Of a DNA stretch of 64,000 nucleotides, positions 57,116 to 64,000 are shown piece by piece. Position 1 is the stretch's first letter. Every line of letters starts with the position of its first letter. The DNA is from JAHFPN01 sp963765745 (GTDB lineage Bacteria > Pseudomonadota > Alphaproteobacteria > Rhizobiales > Xanthobacteraceae): positions 62,001-126,000 of the forward strand of contig CAVXXM010000001.1 in assembly GCA_963765745.1 (NCBI GenBank), given 5' to 3'. The translations under genes were made by a program, and so were the position numbers. A model generated the notes under the pieces. It was not told the DNA's origin. It ran no database searches and saw only the letters and a program-made list of their open reading frames with translations.

Positions 57116-57714
57116 CAGCGGCCCTTCTTGCGCGGGGCCCAGTATTCGCGCTCCTCAGTGAGGATCAAATCGAGGCGCTGGTCACGCTCGGTCACCGGAA
57201 CTTCGTCGAAGCGCTGCGCTTCGAAGGCGAGGCCGACCGCGCCGACGCGCCGCTCAGCGCGCATGCCCGCGATGGCGGCGTCGTAGTAACCCTTGCCGTA
57301 GCCCAGACGGCCGCCCTTGGCGTCGAAGGCGAGCAGCGGCACGAGCAGAACATCGGGTTTCAACTCCCGAGCAGTCGCCGCTGGCTCCGAAGTGCCGAAC
57401 GCGCCGGCGACGAGCTTGCTGCCGGATTCATGAAGCCGGAACACGATGCGGCCGTCGACGATGGCGGGCAGCACGATCCGGCCGCCGGCGGCGACGATTT
57501 TCGCAAGCAGCGGGCGCGGATCGAGCTCCGATCGCATGGGTTCGTAAGCCGAGAAGACCGTGTTCTTGTAGACGCGAAACGGAAGCCCGCGCTCGGCGAC
57601 GACGTTGGCCGCGCTCATGCGAAAGTCGGGCGCCAGTGCATCGCGCTTCGAAAGCGCGGCCGCGCGCAAGGCGCGCTTCTTTTCGACGATGTCGTCCGTC
57701 TGCGCGAGCATCAC
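57115..57714 (-). CDS. fau: 5-formyltetrahydrofolate cyclo-ligase
   Basis: A 199-residue enzyme returning 5-formyl-THF to the active folate pool as methenyl-THF with ATP. Visible motifs are KRALRAAALSKRDALAPDF near the N-terminus, FSAYEPMRSELDPRPLLAKI, and the nucleotide/folate region LLVPLLAFDAKGGRLGYGKG with YYDAAIAG. It lies directly downstream of the 6S RNA candidate, an arrangement conserved in many Proteobacteria. It overlaps the phosphoesterase gene. Confidence 0.92.
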   Translation of the reverse strand: MMLAQTDDIVEKKRALRAAALSKRDALAPDFRMSAANVVAERGLPFRVYKNTVFSAYEPMRSELDPRPLLAKIVAAGGRIVLPAIVDGRIVFRLHESGSKLVAGAFGTSEPAATARELKPDVLLVPLLAFDAKGGRLGYGKGYYDAAIAGMRAERRVGAVGLAFEAQRFDEVPVTERDQRLDLILTEEREYWAPRKKGR

Positions 57715-57732
57715 CGACGCTGGGGATTCCTG

Positions 57733-57900
57733 AGGGGCGAGTGCGGAGCTGCGAAAACCATCGAAGTATCGATCCCGGGATGTCTACGAAGTAGGTGGGT
57801 ACCGTGTAACCGAGCCCAGGGGCAAGGTCAGGGACAACTCCCATTCGGATCGATAAGGCCCCGGGGGAAGTGTCTCCTGACGCACCCCACAGCCTCGCCT
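57733..57900 (-). ncRNA. ssrS: 6S RNA candidate
   Basis: The region between zapA and fau on the minus strand has the layout of 6S RNA, the regulator that binds sigma-70 RNA polymerase. The closing stem pairs GGCGAG and GCUGUG at the 5' side with CGCAGC and CUCGCC at the 3' side. The apical arm pairs GUCAGG-GACA with UGUC-CCUGAC and UUCCC with GGGAG. Between them lies a largely unpaired bubble whose 3' strand holds a small CUAC-UUC-GUAG hairpin, a typical detail. Location, length (about 168 nt) and fold agree; primary sequence was not compared with a family model, and the ends are approximate. Confidence 0.6.
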
Positions 57901-57903
57901 GGC

Positions 57904-57933
57904 AATCTAGGCACAGACATCTTTGCACGCCAA
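57904..57933 (-). promoter_or_regulatory. Putative promoter of the 6S RNA candidate
   Basis: On the minus strand TTGGCG (57928-57933) and TAGATT (57904-57909) are 18 bases apart, a reasonable sigma-70 promoter. Transcription would begin at about 57897-57899, exactly at the first base pairs of the predicted closing stem. Confidence 0.5.
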
Positions 57934-58038
57934 CCCCGCCGGCCGCCTTTGGGAAATAGGTGATACTGTGAAGGCGTTGGAGGATTGAGAGGCTTCCAAC
58001 CGAGGTAGCCTTGTGAACAACGACCGAGAGTAAACAGC

Positions 58039-58722
58039 ATGAGCTTGTGGTCAGAATTTCTCACTAACGAAGGGCGCCGAATTCACAAATGGACTCATTA
58101 TTTTCCCATCTACGAACGGCACTTTTCTCGTTTTGTAAACCGGACCACGACATTCGTCGAGATTGGCGTCTCGAAAGGAGGCTCTCTCCAACTCTGGAAG
58201 CGTTATCTCGGTCCCTTCGCTCAGATTGTTGGCATTGACATCGATCCGTCCTGTAAAGTGCTGGAAGAGGATCAGATTTCAATTAGGATTGGCGATCAGA
58301 GCAACCCCCGGTTTCTACAGCAAGTCATCGATGAGTTCGGTTGCCCCGATGTCGTCTTGGACGATGGCAGCCATAAAATGAACCACATCGTCGCTTCGTT
58401 CGAATTTCTTTATCCTCTCATGGAAAAAAATGGGGTCTATCTGGTTGAGGATTTACACACGGCTTATTGGGCAGAGTTCGGCGGTGGGCTACACGAGCCG
58501 AATTCATTCATCGAGCGGTGCAAGACATTTATCGACGAGTTAAATGCCGATCACTCCCGAGGCGCGGTGCCAATTTCAGCCTTTTCGAGAACAACTCTTT
58601 CGATGCATTTCTACGACAGTGTAGTCGTTTTCGAGCGCGGGAGGCATATTAAAAAACATGCGCCTGTCACAGGCCAGCGGAGACACAGATCCCTTCTCAA
58701 GAAATTAGGCGTGCGAAGATAA
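58039..58722 (+). CDS. Class I SAM-dependent methyltransferase, probably acquired
   Basis: A 227-residue protein with a Rossmann methyltransferase core: TTFVEIGVSKGGSLQLWKRY (motif I, about residues 36-55), AQIVGIDIDPSCKVLEEDQI, CPDVVLDDGSHKMNHIVASF and LMEKNGVYLVEDLHTAYWAE. The layout resembles the methyltransferase domain family that includes MycE-like and cephalosporin-hydroxylase-like sugar or antibiotic enzymes. It is clearly more AT-rich and uses AT-ending codons more than its neighbours. It lies on the opposite strand between zapA and the 6S-fau unit, which are normally adjacent, so horizontal acquisition is likely. Substrate unknown. Confidence 0.75.
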   Translation: MSLWSEFLTNEGRRIHKWTHYFPIYERHFSRFVNRTTTFVEIGVSKGGSLQLWKRYLGPFAQIVGIDIDPSCKVLEEDQISIRIGDQSNPRFLQQVIDEFGCPDVVLDDGSHKMNHIVASFEFLYPLMEKNGVYLVEDLHTAYWAEFGGGLHEPNSFIERCKTFIDELNADHSRGAVPISAFSRTTLSMHFYDSVVVFERGRHIKKHAPVTGQRRHRSLLKKLGVRR

Positions 58723-58828
58723 ATTTATAGATCGTCTACTTCAAACTGAGCCACTACCCTGGCGTCATCCTGAAGTGCGAGCAGCCCAATCGATCCGGGG
58801 CCGCGAGCCTCGAATGAGGACAGCGCTA

Positions 58829-59212
58829 TCAGCCCAGGGCGGCGCCGTTACCTATGCCGTCGTTGAGGCGGTGCGCGATGCGCTCGATGCGCGAAGCGGC
58901 GCCGTCGATCGCGTCGGCGAACGCGCGCTCGCTGGCTTCGACGCGCGAGACGTCGGAGACGTGGCTGTCGCGCAGACCCTCGATATCGTGTTCGACCGCG
59001 CGAACGCGGCGGCGCATCTCGGACAACTCATCGGCCACCATGATCGCAGCCATGACGGCGAGCCGCGTGTCGCCGATCTCGCCGAAGGCGCTGCGCAATT
59101 GGCCGATGCGCGCATCGACATCGCGCGCGAGGCGGACCAGATGTTCCTCCTGGCCATCGTCGCAGGCCATCCGGTAGACGCGTCCGTTGATGGTGATGCT
59201 GACTTGCGCCAT
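58829..59212 (-). CDS. zapA: Cell division protein ZapA
   Basis: A 127-residue protein starting AQVSITINGRVYRMACDDGQ, then EEHLVRLARDVDARIGQLR and GDTRLAVMAAIMVADELSEM, the ZapA globular head, followed by a coiled coil. ZapA crosslinks FtsZ filaments at the division ring. ATG 59212 is preferred to ATG 59230. It lies 18 bases downstream of the DUF4164 gene, the usual alphaproteobacterial pair. Confidence 0.9.
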   Translation of the reverse strand: MAQVSITINGRVYRMACDDGQEEHLVRLARDVDARIGQLRSAFGEIGDTRLAVMAAIMVADELSEMRRRVRAVEHDIEGLRDSHVSDVSRVEASERAFADAIDGAASRIERIAHRLNDGIGNGAALG

Positions 59213-59230
59213 CGGCGACTCCCCGCTCAC

Positions 59231-59572
59231 TCAGTGCTCGCGCAGCTCGAGCGCGGCGCGGATGGTGCCCATCGCATGATCGAGCCGGCGGGAAACTTCG
59301 CGATTGGCGGCTTCGAGATCGGCCGAACGGGCACGCAGACGGTCGAGCTCCGAAGCGAGCTTGGAACGGTCGCTGCCATAGGCCTGGAGTTGCTCCTCGA
59401 GGCCGTCGCGGTGCTGGTCGTTGTCGAGCCGCCGGTTGACCGCGGCCTCCAGCGCGTCGAGCGCGGCGTGCAACCGGCTGCTCGCCTGCTCCAGCGCCGG
59501 CTCGCTCTGGGCGCGCCGCAGCGCCGGCTCCTCGGCCGGTTCCGGGTGGCTCGCAAGGGCGGTGCGAATCAT
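59231..59572 (-). CDS. DUF4164-family coiled-coil protein
   Basis: A 113-residue hydrophilic protein, almost entirely coiled coil (SSRLHAALDALEAAVNRRLD; GLEEQLQAYGSDRSKLASEL; ADLEAANREVSRRLDHAMGT). It matches the small DUF4164 proteins found next to zapA in Alphaproteobacteria. A role near ZapA in division is likely from position; the later-described alphaproteobacterial ZauP is a ZapA partner in a similar place, but I cannot confirm identity. The start at 59572 is the first methionine of the conserved stretch. Confidence 0.75.
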   Translation of the reverse strand: MIRTALASHPEPAEEPALRRAQSEPALEQASSRLHAALDALEAAVNRRLDNDQHRDGLEEQLQAYGSDRSKLASELDRLRARSADLEAANREVSRRLDHAMGTIRAALELREH

Positions 59573-59716
59573 TGTGCGCTTGATTGTACGCCTGTTGGCG
59601 CCGACTTGTGACGTTGACTCGAAGGCCACAGGTGTTAATTGTCCGCGCGCCCAACGGCGGCGCGGCCCCGCGCAACCCCGAACAGCCGTCGATCCCGGGC
59701 CGACAGAGACCAAAAC

Positions 59717-61732
59717 ATGGGCCGCCAAACCCACGACCGCATGGCCAACGCCATCCGCGCGCTCGCCATGGACGCGGTCGAGGCGGCCAAATCCGGCCAT
59801 CCCGGCCTGCCTATGGGGGCGGCCGACATCGCCACGGTGTTGTTCACAAGATTCTTGAAGTTTGACCCGGCGGACCCCGCCTGGCCCGACCGCGACCGCT
59901 TCGTGCTCTCGGCCGGGCACGGATCGATGCTGCTCTATGCCGCGCTGCATCTGCTCGGCTACGCCGACATGACCATCGAGGAGCTCAAGCGCTTCCGCCA
60001 GATCGGCTCGAAGACCGCGGGCCACCCCGAATACGGCCACGCGGCCGGCATCGAAACTACGACCGGGCCACTCGGCCAGGGCATCGCCAATGCGGTCGGC
60101 ATGGCGCTCGCCGAGCGCATTATGGCCGCCAAGTTCGGCGAAGGAATCGTCGATCACTATACCTACGTGCTGGCTTCCGACGGCGACCTCATGGAGGGCA
60201 TCAGCCAGGAGGCGATTGCGTTCGCCGGGCATCTGAAGCTTTCGAAGCTCATTGTGCTGTTCGACGACAACGGCATTTCAATCGACGGCAAGCTTTCACT
60301 CTCCGATTCCACCGATCAGGTCGCGCGTGTGAAGGCATCGGGCTGGAACGGTGTGCGGGTCGACGGCCACGATTCGGACGCGATCGCCGCCGCGATCGAG
60401 GCGGCGCGGAAATCCGACCGGCCGACGTTGATCGCGTGCAAGACCACCATCGGGTTCGGCGCGCCGACCAAGGCCGGCACCGAGCACGCGCACGGCTCTC
60501 CGCTCGGCGCTGAAGAGATCAAGGGCGCGCGCGAGAAGCTCGGCTGGAGCTACGCACCGTTCGAAATCCCGGCCGACGTGCGCGAGGAATGGAACAAGGC
60601 CGGCGCGCGCTCCAAGGATGCGCGCAAGGCTTGGGCTTCGCGATTGGTCGGGCTCGATGCGCCGGTGCGCGCCGAGTTTGAGCGCCGCATCGCGGGCAAG
60701 CTCACGCCTGCGCTCGCCGCCGCCGTGCGCAAGCTAAAGGAAGGCGCCGCCGAGAAGCCGGTGGAGATCGCGACGCGCAAGGCATCCGAGGCTTCGCTCG
60801 AGGCTCTGGTCGAGGCGCTGCCCGAGATGATCGGCGGCTCGGCCGACCTCACCGGCTCCAACAACACCAAGACCAAGGGGATGAAGATCATCGCGCCGGA
60901 CGATTTCTCCGGCCGCTTCATCCATTGGGGCGTGCGTGAGCACGGCATGGCCGCCGGCATGAACGGCATGGCGCTGCATGGCGGCGTGATCCCTTTTTCC
61001 GGCACCTTCCTGGTCTTCTCGGACTATTGCCGGCCGGCGATCCGGCTCGCGGCGCTGATGGGCACGCGCGTGATCCACGTGATGACGCACGACTCCATCG
61101 GGCTCGGCGAGGACGGGCCTACGCATCAGCCGGTCGAGCATCTCGCCGCGCTGCGGGCGATCCCGAACCTGCATGTTTTCCGGCCGGCGGATCTGGCCGA
61201 GACCGCCGAATGCTGGCAGCTCGCGCTCGAGAATGCGAAGGGGCCGAGTGTGTTGGCACTGACGCGGCAGAATCTTCCCGCCGTGCGCAAACGCTTCGTC
61301 GAGGAGAATCTCAGCGCGCGCGGCGCTTATGAGCTTTCGCCGGCGAGCGGCAAGGCCAAGGTCTCGATCTTCGCATCGGGTTCGGAGATTTCGCTCGCAG
61401 TCGCGGCGCAGACGGAGCTGGAGAAAAAGGGTATTCCCGCGCGCGTCGTCTCGGTGCCTTGCTTCGAGCTGTTCTTCGCGCAGCCCGCGAGTTACCGCCA
61501 CGCGGTGATCGGTGACGCACCCCGCGTCGCGATCGAGGCCGCCATTCGCCAAGGCTGGGACACGATCATCGGAACCGACGGCGCATTCGTCGGCATGACG
61601 GGCTTCGGCGCCAGCGGACCCTACAAGGACATCTACAAGCACTTCGGCATCACTACCGAGGCGGTGGTGAATGCTGCGCTCGGCGCGATCGGAAACGAGC
61701 GCGGCGGCGTTAAGGCTGCGGCGCGTTCATGA
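59717..61732 (+). CDS. tkt: Transketolase
   Basis: A 671-residue thiamine-diphosphate enzyme of the pentose phosphate (and, if present, Calvin) cycle. Landmarks are AAKSGHPGLPMGAADIATVL, TTGPLGQGIANAVGMALAER, the ThDP motif ASDGDLMEGISQEAIAFAGH, IHWGVREHGMAAGMNGMALH and VMTHDSIGLGEDGPTHQPVE. ATG 59717 is chosen as the start of the conserved N-terminus. It is the first of tkt-gap-pgk, with 53 and 10 bases between genes. Confidence 0.96.
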   Translation: MGRQTHDRMANAIRALAMDAVEAAKSGHPGLPMGAADIATVLFTRFLKFDPADPAWPDRDRFVLSAGHGSMLLYAALHLLGYADMTIEELKRFRQIGSKTAGHPEYGHAAGIETTTGPLGQGIANAVGMALAERIMAAKFGEGIVDHYTYVLASDGDLMEGISQEAIAFAGHLKLSKLIVLFDDNGISIDGKLSLSDSTDQVARVKASGWNGVRVDGHDSDAIAAAIEAARKSDRPTLIACKTTIGFGAPTKAGTEHAHGSPLGAEEIKGAREKLGWSYAPFEIPADVREEWNKAGARSKDARKAWASRLVGLDAPVRAEFERRIAGKLTPALAAAVRKLKEGAAEKPVEIATRKASEASLEALVEALPEMIGGSADLTGSNNTKTKGMKIIAPDDFSGRFIHWGVREHGMAAGMNGMALHGGVIPFSGTFLVFSDYCRPAIRLAALMGTRVIHVMTHDSIGLGEDGPTHQPVEHLAALRAIPNLHVFRPADLAETAECWQLALENAKGPSVLALTRQNLPAVRKRFVEENLSARGAYELSPASGKAKVSIFASGSEISLAVAAQTELEKKGIPARVVSVPCFELFFAQPASYRHAVIGDAPRVAIEAAIRQGWDTIIGTDGAFVGMTGFGASGPYKDIYKHFGITTEAVVNAALGAIGNERGGVKAAARS

Positions 61733-61785
61733 ATCCGGACACGCTGACAGCCGTCTAATAAGGTGAAGGCACGAAAGGGAACGGA

Positions 61786-62793
61786 ATGACTGTCCGGGTT
61801 GCCATCAACGGGTTCGGGCGCATCGGGCGTAATGTCTTGCGCGCGATCGTGGAGGCCAAGCGGCGCGATATCGAGGTCGTGGCGATCAACGATCTCGCGC
61901 CGGTCGAGACCAATGCGCATCTCTTGCGCTTCGACTCGGTGCATGGCCGCTTCCCCGGCGAGGTGAAGGTTGCAGGCGACAGCATCGATTGCGGCACCGG
62001 TCCGATCAAGGTCACCGCGATCAAGGACCCTGCGCAGCTGCCGCATAAGGCGCTCAATGTCGACGTCGCGCTCGAATGCACCGGCATTTTCACCGCCAAG
62101 GATAAAGCCTCGGCGCATCTGACCGCCGGCGCCAAGCGCGTGCTGGTGTCGGCGCCCGCCGACGGCGCCGATCTCACCGTGGTCTACGGCGTGAACCACG
62201 ACAAGCTCGTGAAGGCACACACGGTCGTGTCGAACGCGTCCTGCACCACAAATTGTCTGGCGCCGGTCGCCAAGGTGTTGAACGACGCCATCGGCATCGA
62301 CAAGGGCTTCATGACCACGATCCACGCCTACACCAACGACCAGCCCTCGCTGGATCAAGTGCACAAGGATCTCTATCGCGCGCGCGCGGCAGCGATCTCC
62401 ATGATCCCGACCTCAACCGGCGCGGCCAAGGCCGTGGGCCTGGTGCTGCCGGAACTCGCGGGCAAGCTCGACGGCGTCGCGATCCGCGTGCCGACGCCGA
62501 ACGTGTCGGTGGTGGACTTCAAGTTCGTGGCCAAGCGCAAGACGTCGATGGAAGAGATCAACGAGGCGATCAAGCGCGCCGCCGAGCAGCAGCTCAAGGG
62601 TATTCTCGGCTATACGCTCTCGCCCAACGTCTCCATCGACTTCAACCACGACCCGCACTCGGCCGTGTTCCACATGGACCAGACCAAGGTCATGGACGGC
62701 ACGTTCTGCCGCGTCATGGCCTGGTACGACAACGAGTGGGGCTTCTCCAACCGCATGGCCGACACCGCCGTCGCCATGGGCCGGCTCGGCTGA
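61786..62793 (+). CDS. gap: Type I glyceraldehyde-3-phosphate dehydrogenase
   Basis: A 335-residue glycolytic/gluconeogenic enzyme. NAD is bound by RVAINGFGRIGRNVLRAI and VVAINDL, whose aspartate favours NAD over NADP. The catalytic cysteine is C153 in VSNASCTTNCLAPVAKV, and SMIPTSTGAAKAVGLVLPEL and MAWYDNEWGFSNRMADTAVA complete the family pattern. It lies between tkt and pgk in a conserved carbon-metabolism operon. Confidence 0.97.
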   Translation: MTVRVAINGFGRIGRNVLRAIVEAKRRDIEVVAINDLAPVETNAHLLRFDSVHGRFPGEVKVAGDSIDCGTGPIKVTAIKDPAQLPHKALNVDVALECTGIFTAKDKASAHLTAGAKRVLVSAPADGADLTVVYGVNHDKLVKAHTVVSNASCTTNCLAPVAKVLNDAIGIDKGFMTTIHAYTNDQPSLDQVHKDLYRARAAAISMIPTSTGAAKAVGLVLPELAGKLDGVAIRVPTPNVSVVDFKFVAKRKTSMEEINEAIKRAAEQQLKGILGYTLSPNVSIDFNHDPHSAVFHMDQTKVMDGTFCRVMAWYDNEWGFSNRMADTAVAMGRLG

Positions 62794-62803
62794 CCGACGG
62801 CGC

Positions 62804-63997
62804 ATGAAAGCGTTCCGCACCCTCGACGAAGCCAACGTCGCGGGCAAGCGCGTGCTGGTGCGCGTCGATCTCAACCTGCCGATGGAGAACGGACGCGTGT
62901 CCGACGATACGCGCATCCGCGCGGCCGTGCCGACGATCAAGGAGATCGCGGATAAAGGCGGCAAGGTCATCCTGCTTTCGCATTTCGGCCGGCCCAAGGG
63001 CCGCGACGAGAGCCAGTCGCTGGCGTCCATCGTGCCCGCGGTTGCGAAAGTCCTCGGCAAGCCGGTCGGCTTCGCGAAGGATTGCATCGGGCTAGATGCC
63101 GAAAATGCCATTGCGGCGATGAAGCCGGGCGACGTGGTGCTTCTGGAGAACACACGCTTCCATGCCGGCGAGGAAAAGAACGCGCCGGATTTCATCGCGG
63201 CGCTGGCGAAGCTCGGCGACCTCTATGTGAACGATGCTTTCTCCGCCGCTCACCGCGCGCATGCTTCGACCGAGGGCTTGGCGAAGAAACTCCCGGCCTA
63301 TGCCGGCCGCTCGATGCAGGCGGAAATCGAAGCGCTGACCAAGGCGCTCGAAGCGCCGCAGCGCCCGCTCGCGGCGCTGGTGGGCGGCGCAAAGATTTCA
63401 ACCAAGATCGAATTGCTCGGCAACCTCCTCTCCAAGGTGGATGTCCTCGTGATCGGCGGCGGCATGGCCAACACCTTCCTCGCCGCGCAAGGCAAGAACG
63501 TCGGCAGGTCGATCTGCGAAAAGGAAATGCTCGGCACCGCCCGCGAGATCCTACTGAAGGCCAAGTCCGGCAAATGCCAGATCGTGCTGCCGGTGGACGC
63601 GGTGGTGGCCAAGAAATTCGAGGCGTTCACGCCGTCCCAGGTCGTCTCCGTCGATGACGTGAAGGACGACGACATGATCCTCGACATCGGCCCGCGCGCG
63701 ATCGAGCAGTTCATCGCCATGCTGGCGCGGGCAAAAACGCTGGTGTGGAACGGACCCATGGGCGGCTTCGAGCTCGAGCCTTTCGATACCGGCACTCTGG
63801 AGATGGCCGAGGCGGCGGCGGAACTGACCGCGGCCGGCAAGCTGGTTTCCATCGCCGGCGGCGGCGATACGGTCGCGGCCTTGCACAAGGCCGGCGCGGC
63901 CAGCCGCATTACTTATGTATCCACAGCCGGGGGCGCTTTTCTCGAATGGATCGAGGGCAAGCCGCTTCCCGGCGTCGAGGCGCTGCGGGTAAGGTAA
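62804..63997 (+). CDS. pgk: Phosphoglycerate kinase
   Basis: A 397-residue kinase exchanging phosphate between 1,3-bisphosphoglycerate and ADP. The N-terminal substrate region VLVRVDLNLPMENGRVSDDT, LLSHFGRPKG and NDAFSAAHRAHAST are typical, as is the nucleotide site LVGGAKISTKIELLGNLLSK with the C-terminal LVSIAGGGDTVAALHKAGAA. It starts ten bases after gap. The stop falls three bases before the window end, so the usual downstream fba is not seen. Confidence 0.97.
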   Translation: MKAFRTLDEANVAGKRVLVRVDLNLPMENGRVSDDTRIRAAVPTIKEIADKGGKVILLSHFGRPKGRDESQSLASIVPAVAKVLGKPVGFAKDCIGLDAENAIAAMKPGDVVLLENTRFHAGEEKNAPDFIAALAKLGDLYVNDAFSAAHRAHASTEGLAKKLPAYAGRSMQAEIEALTKALEAPQRPLAALVGGAKISTKIELLGNLLSKVDVLVIGGGMANTFLAAQGKNVGRSICEKEMLGTAREILLKAKSGKCQIVLPVDAVVAKKFEAFTPSQVVSVDDVKDDDMILDIGPRAIEQFIAMLARAKTLVWNGPMGGFELEPFDTGTLEMAEAAAELTAAGKLVSIAGGGDTVAALHKAGAASRITYVSTAGGAFLEWIEGKPLPGVEALRVR

Positions 63998-64000
63998 ACG

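Overview
The window comes from the chromosome of a GC-rich alphaproteobacterium of the order Hyphomicrobiales, most like the Bradyrhizobium/Rhodopseudomonas/Xanthobacteraceae group. The evidence is gene order (ruvCAB-ybgC-tolQRAB-pal-cpoB-tilS-ftsH; zapA-6S RNA-fau; rluD-rpoH; tkt-gap-pgk), lineage-restricted families (EipA/DUF1134, DUF6476, DUF6455, DUF4164), an Omp25/31-type porin and dispersed palindromic repeats. No plasmid, phage, transposase or CRISPR sequence was seen.

Layout. 1-3.2 kb: the end of an EipA-like gene, an anchored coiled-coil protein and a CoxL-type molybdenum hydroxylase that stops abruptly. 3.2-7.8 kb: an alpha/beta hydrolase and a NitT/TauT-type ABC transporter, all shredded by indels. 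7.8-18.3 kb: an aromatic catabolic region with HpaB-like monooxygenase, HpaD-like ring-cleavage dioxygenase, HpaE-like dehydrogenase, CMD/DoxX/AKR accessories and a divergent LysR regulator, interrupted by tRNA-Glu. 18.3-24.1 kb: housekeeping genes (rluD, rpoH, purA). 24.5-30.3 kb: accessory genes (VOC enzyme, outer-membrane protein, glycosyltransferase, PaaK-like ligase, DMT transporter). 30.2-33.2 kb: serA and serC. 33.3-36.3 kb: two transcription units, each preceded by an FNR/FixK-type box, encoding two DUF6455-like proteins, a membrane-anchored ethylbenzene-dehydrogenase-type heme domain and a DUF2231-like membrane protein. 36.4-43 kb: porin, glmM, a flavin monooxygenase, a FecR-domain protein and ftsH. 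43-52.8 kb: tilS, the Tol-Pal envelope system and ruvABC. 52.8-59.6 kb: transporters, YebC, hydrolase, YmdB-like phosphoesterase, fau, a 6S RNA candidate, a foreign-looking methyltransferase, zapA and a DUF4164 protein. 59.7-64 kb: tkt-gap-pgk.

Sequence quality limits interpretation. Genes that are normally essential (purA, ftsH, serC) and ruvB each carry one frameshift, mostly a single inserted base, so these are best read as sequence errors. The 3237-7792 block is far worse and begins exactly where two genes are cut in mid-frame, which looks like a bad assembly join. Frameshifted genes are listed at their full reconstructed extent.

The most interesting biology is the 33.3-36.3 kb module. 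It looks like an oxygen-responsive, membrane-bound heme electron-transfer system lacking any local catalytic subunit. This rests on motif recognition and gene context only.
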